A DNA stretch of 6,683 bases from Acidobacteria bacterium 37-71-11 (lineage in GTDB: Bacteria; Acidobacteriota; Thermoanaerobaculia; Thermoanaerobaculales; Thermoanaerobaculaceae), in NCBI GenBank assembly GCA_002279285.1, contig NCBR01000139.1, positions 1 through 6,683 on the forward strand. Reading direction: 5' to 3'. The position numbers and the translations under genes are program-made. Shown here one piece after another: positions 5,328-6,683 of the stretch. A model generated the notes under the pieces. That model was not told where the DNA came from. It did no database searches and saw nothing but the letters and a program-made list of their open reading frames with translations. Numbering within the stretch: position 1 is the first letter of the stretch; each line of letters starts with the position of its first letter.

Positions 5328-6391
5328 GACCGTGCCTCCAGCGGCGTGCCGTCGGGCGGGACCTGCGCCAGCCCGACCGCCACCTCCTCGCCCGGGGCCA
5401 GCCCGGAGAGCACTTCGACTCGCCCATCTGGGAGCGCGCCGCCGAGGGTCACCGCGCGCGACTGCGACAGCCCGTGGGCGTCACGAACGACCACCATGTC
5501 AAGGCCCCCCATCCGCTGCAGCGCCGCGCGCGGCACCGCGACCGCAACCCGCGTGCCGACCGGGATCGCGGCGTGGCCCGATAGACCGGCGGCGACCTCG
5601 CCGTCGATCGCCACCTTCACCGTGAACGCGTGCGAAATCGGGTCGGCGCCCGGGTAGAGCTCGCTGACGCGCCCGTTCATCTCCTGGCCGGGCCGGCTGT
5701 CGAGCCGCACCGCGACCGGCATGCCGATCTTGAGGCCGGAGGCCGCGAGCACGGTCTCGGGAACCGCCACCACGAGCCGCCTTCCAACCGCCGACTCGAC
5801 CATGACGAGCGGCCGCCCCGGCGCCGCGAGATCGCCGACCTCGACCAGCTTGGCCGTCACCCGGCCGGCGAACGGCGCCACGACCTTCGACTCGCGGGCG
5901 ATCGAAGAGGTCGCCTCGACCGCCCCCTCGCCCTGGGTGACCGCCCCCTTGGCCTGCTTGTACTGCATCGTGGCCATGTCGAGCTCGAGCTGCGAGGCGG
6001 CCCCCTTCGCCGCCAGCGCCTTGAAGCGCTCGAGGTTGCGTTCGGCCAGGGCGAGCGCCGCCTCCGCCTGCGCGAGGCCGCCCTTCGCCTGCCCCTCCTG
6101 GCCGCGCGCGGTGGCGGGATCGATCTCCACCAGCACCTGCCCCTGGCGCACCGAGTCGCCCGGTTGCACCGCCACGGCGGTAACCGTCGCCATCACGCGC
6201 GACGAGACCGCGGCCGTCCGCTCGGCCTCGACCGTCCCGTACAGGTCGACGATCTGCGGCACCTGACCCGCCTCAACCTTGACGACTTGCGTCTCCATCG
6301 GCGCGAGCGGCGCCTCGGCGCCCTTCGACCCTCCGCCGCACCCCGCCGCGGCGACCGCGACCACACCCAACAGCACGCTGATCCTTGTCAT
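5324..6391 (-). CDS. RND efflux periplasmic adaptor (membrane fusion protein), lipoprotein
   Basis: A 355-aa HlyD/AcrA-family adaptor that bridges the RND permease and the TolC-family channel. The N-terminus MTRISVLLGVVAVAAAGC is a lipoprotein signal peptide with lipobox Ala-Ala-Gly-Cys18, so the protein is anchored by lipid. Next come the first half of the lipoyl-like domain (about 60-95, with AVQPGDSVRQGQVLVEIDP), an alpha-helical hairpin rich in Ala/Glu/Gln (98-165), the second lipoyl half (about 166-200, VVAPFAGRV), the beta-barrel domain (about 205-285) and the membrane-proximal domain to the end. I chose ATG 6391-6389 rather than the in-frame TTG at 6403: GGAGGGG (6401-6395) sits 3 nt before the ATG, covers the TTG start region, and the ATG gives a proper signal peptide. 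The stop overlaps the permease start, so adaptor and pump are coupled. Confidence 0.95.
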   Translation of the reverse strand: MTRISVLLGVVAVAAAGCGGGSKGAEAPLAPMETQVVKVEAGQVPQIVDLYGTVEAERTAAVSSRVMATVTAVAVQPGDSVRQGQVLVEIDPATARGQEGQAKGGLAQAEAALALAERNLERFKALAAKGAASQLELDMATMQYKQAKGAVTQGEGAVEATSSIARESKVVAPFAGRVTAKLVEVGDLAAPGRPLVMVESAVGRRLVVAVPETVLAASGLKIGMPVAVRLDSRPGQEMNGRVSELYPGADPISHAFTVKVAIDGEVAAGLSGHAAIPVGTRVAVAVPRAALQRMGGLDMVVVRDAHGLSQSRAVTLGGALPDGRVEVLSGLAPGEEVAVGLAQVPPDGTPLEARS

Positions 6392-6494
6392 CAACCCCTC
6401 CAACGCTCTCCGCTCGCGGATCGCCGCGGACGTCGCAGCGCCACACGCGTTCGTTTCCGTTGCTCTTCTCTACGCCGTGCCCTGTCCCCTGCCC
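6392..6494 (-). other. Spacer between the TolC-family gene and the adaptor gene
   Basis: This 103-nt stretch holds no supported gene. Reading toward the adaptor it starts purine-rich and ends with the adaptor ribosome-binding site. A small TCCGC-GA-GCGGA dyad (6420-6409) is too short to name. I see no convincing promoter, so the efflux genes are probably transcribed from upstream of the window. Confidence 0.4.
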
Positions 6495-6683
6495 TCACGG
6501 CAGCGCGCTCTCCGGCGACCGTCCCGCCAGCACCGCCAGGCGCAGGCTCGCGGCGGTTGCGTCGGCCCTGGCCACCAGCTCCCTGGTCTCTGCCTCGCGC
6601 CGCGCCGTCGTCGCGTCGAGCAGGTCGATCATCTTCACCACACCGGTCTTGAACCGCTCGTCGGTGATCCGTTCCACCTCGCG
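6495..6683 (-). CDS. TolC-family outer-membrane efflux protein, C-terminal end only
   Basis: The last 62 residues of a protein whose start lies beyond the window. RFKTGVVKMIDLLDATTARREAETRELVARADATAASLRLAVLAG follows the OEP/TolC repeat signature, in which a short (R/K)(F/Y)xxGxxxxxDLLDA segment enters a long coiled-coil helix ending near a leucine-rich xLxxLAG. It ends at TGA 6497-6495. As the outer-membrane channel it would complete the tripartite pump with the adaptor and permease that follow. Only the C-terminal fragment is seen, so the signal peptide, length and any lipid anchor cannot be judged. An internal GTG near 6677 is not a start; the frame is open to the window edge. Confidence 0.9.
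   Translation of the reverse strand, partial: REVERITDERFKTGVVKMIDLLDATTARREAETRELVARADATAASLRLAVLAGRSPESALP

Noticed and set aside
6409..6420. Small dyad before the adaptor gene as an operator
   Set aside because: Five base pairs with a 2-nt loop in GC-rich sequence is expected by chance, and no promoter lies next to it.
1..6683. tRNA or rRNA genes, CRISPR arrays, insertion sequences or attachment sites
   Set aside because: I saw no cloverleaf, no regularly spaced repeats, no transposase frame and no flanking direct repeats; genes fill nearly the whole window.

Overview
The window is a single compact block in which every gene I can support lies on the minus strand, so transcription runs from high to low coordinates. 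The DNA is GC-rich with strongly G/C-biased third codon positions. A tripartite RND efflux pump (outer-membrane factor, lipoprotein adaptor, inner-membrane permease) shows a diderm, Gram-negative-type bacterium. The sequence does not fix the phylum. If the selenocysteine reading below is right, the organism must also encode SelA/SelB/SelC/SelD.

Region A (about 6683 down to 1515) is an efflux operon: the 3' end of a TolC-family gene, a lipoprotein membrane-fusion protein, a 1106-aa RND permease (4-nt overlap with the adaptor gene), a 62-aa DUF2892/YgaP-type membrane protein and a 94-aa PII-like protein. Gaps are 4 to 14 nt, except about 100 nt after the TolC gene.

Region B (about 1514 down to 1) begins with an 86-nt spacer. 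It holds a sigma70-like promoter (TTGCTC, 17 nt, TATACT) overlapped by an inverted repeat, the expected autoregulatory arrangement for the ArsR-family repressor that follows. Downstream are four small genes: a one-helix membrane peptide, a very short double-CxxC zinc-ribbon protein, an FmdB-type zinc-ribbon protein and a DUF302 protein cut by the window edge.

The point of greatest interest is that two adjacent small genes in region B are interrupted by in-frame TGA codons in a way that looks like selenocysteine rather than termination. In the zinc-ribbon gene (839 to 645) the TGA separates the two CxxC knuckles of one domain. In the membrane-peptide gene (1069 to 851) reading through the TGA adds 42 residues and closes what would be the largest gap in the cluster. 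Each TGA is followed by an 8-bp hairpin with a GG-starting 3-nt loop, 16 or 18 nt after the TGA, matching the known geometry of bacterial SECIS elements. Both TGAs also follow Val-Pro-Thr codons in nearly identical local sequence. A third, weaker case of the same geometry lies after the fmdB stop codon. Nonsense mutation, sequencing error and chance hairpins in GC-rich DNA remain possible.

A working picture, which is inference: an ArsR repressor with several cysteines senses a metal, metalloid or reactive sulfur/selenium species and controls a set of small thiol/selenol and zinc-binding proteins, encoded directly behind an envelope-spanning efflux pump with its own small membrane and PII-like partners.
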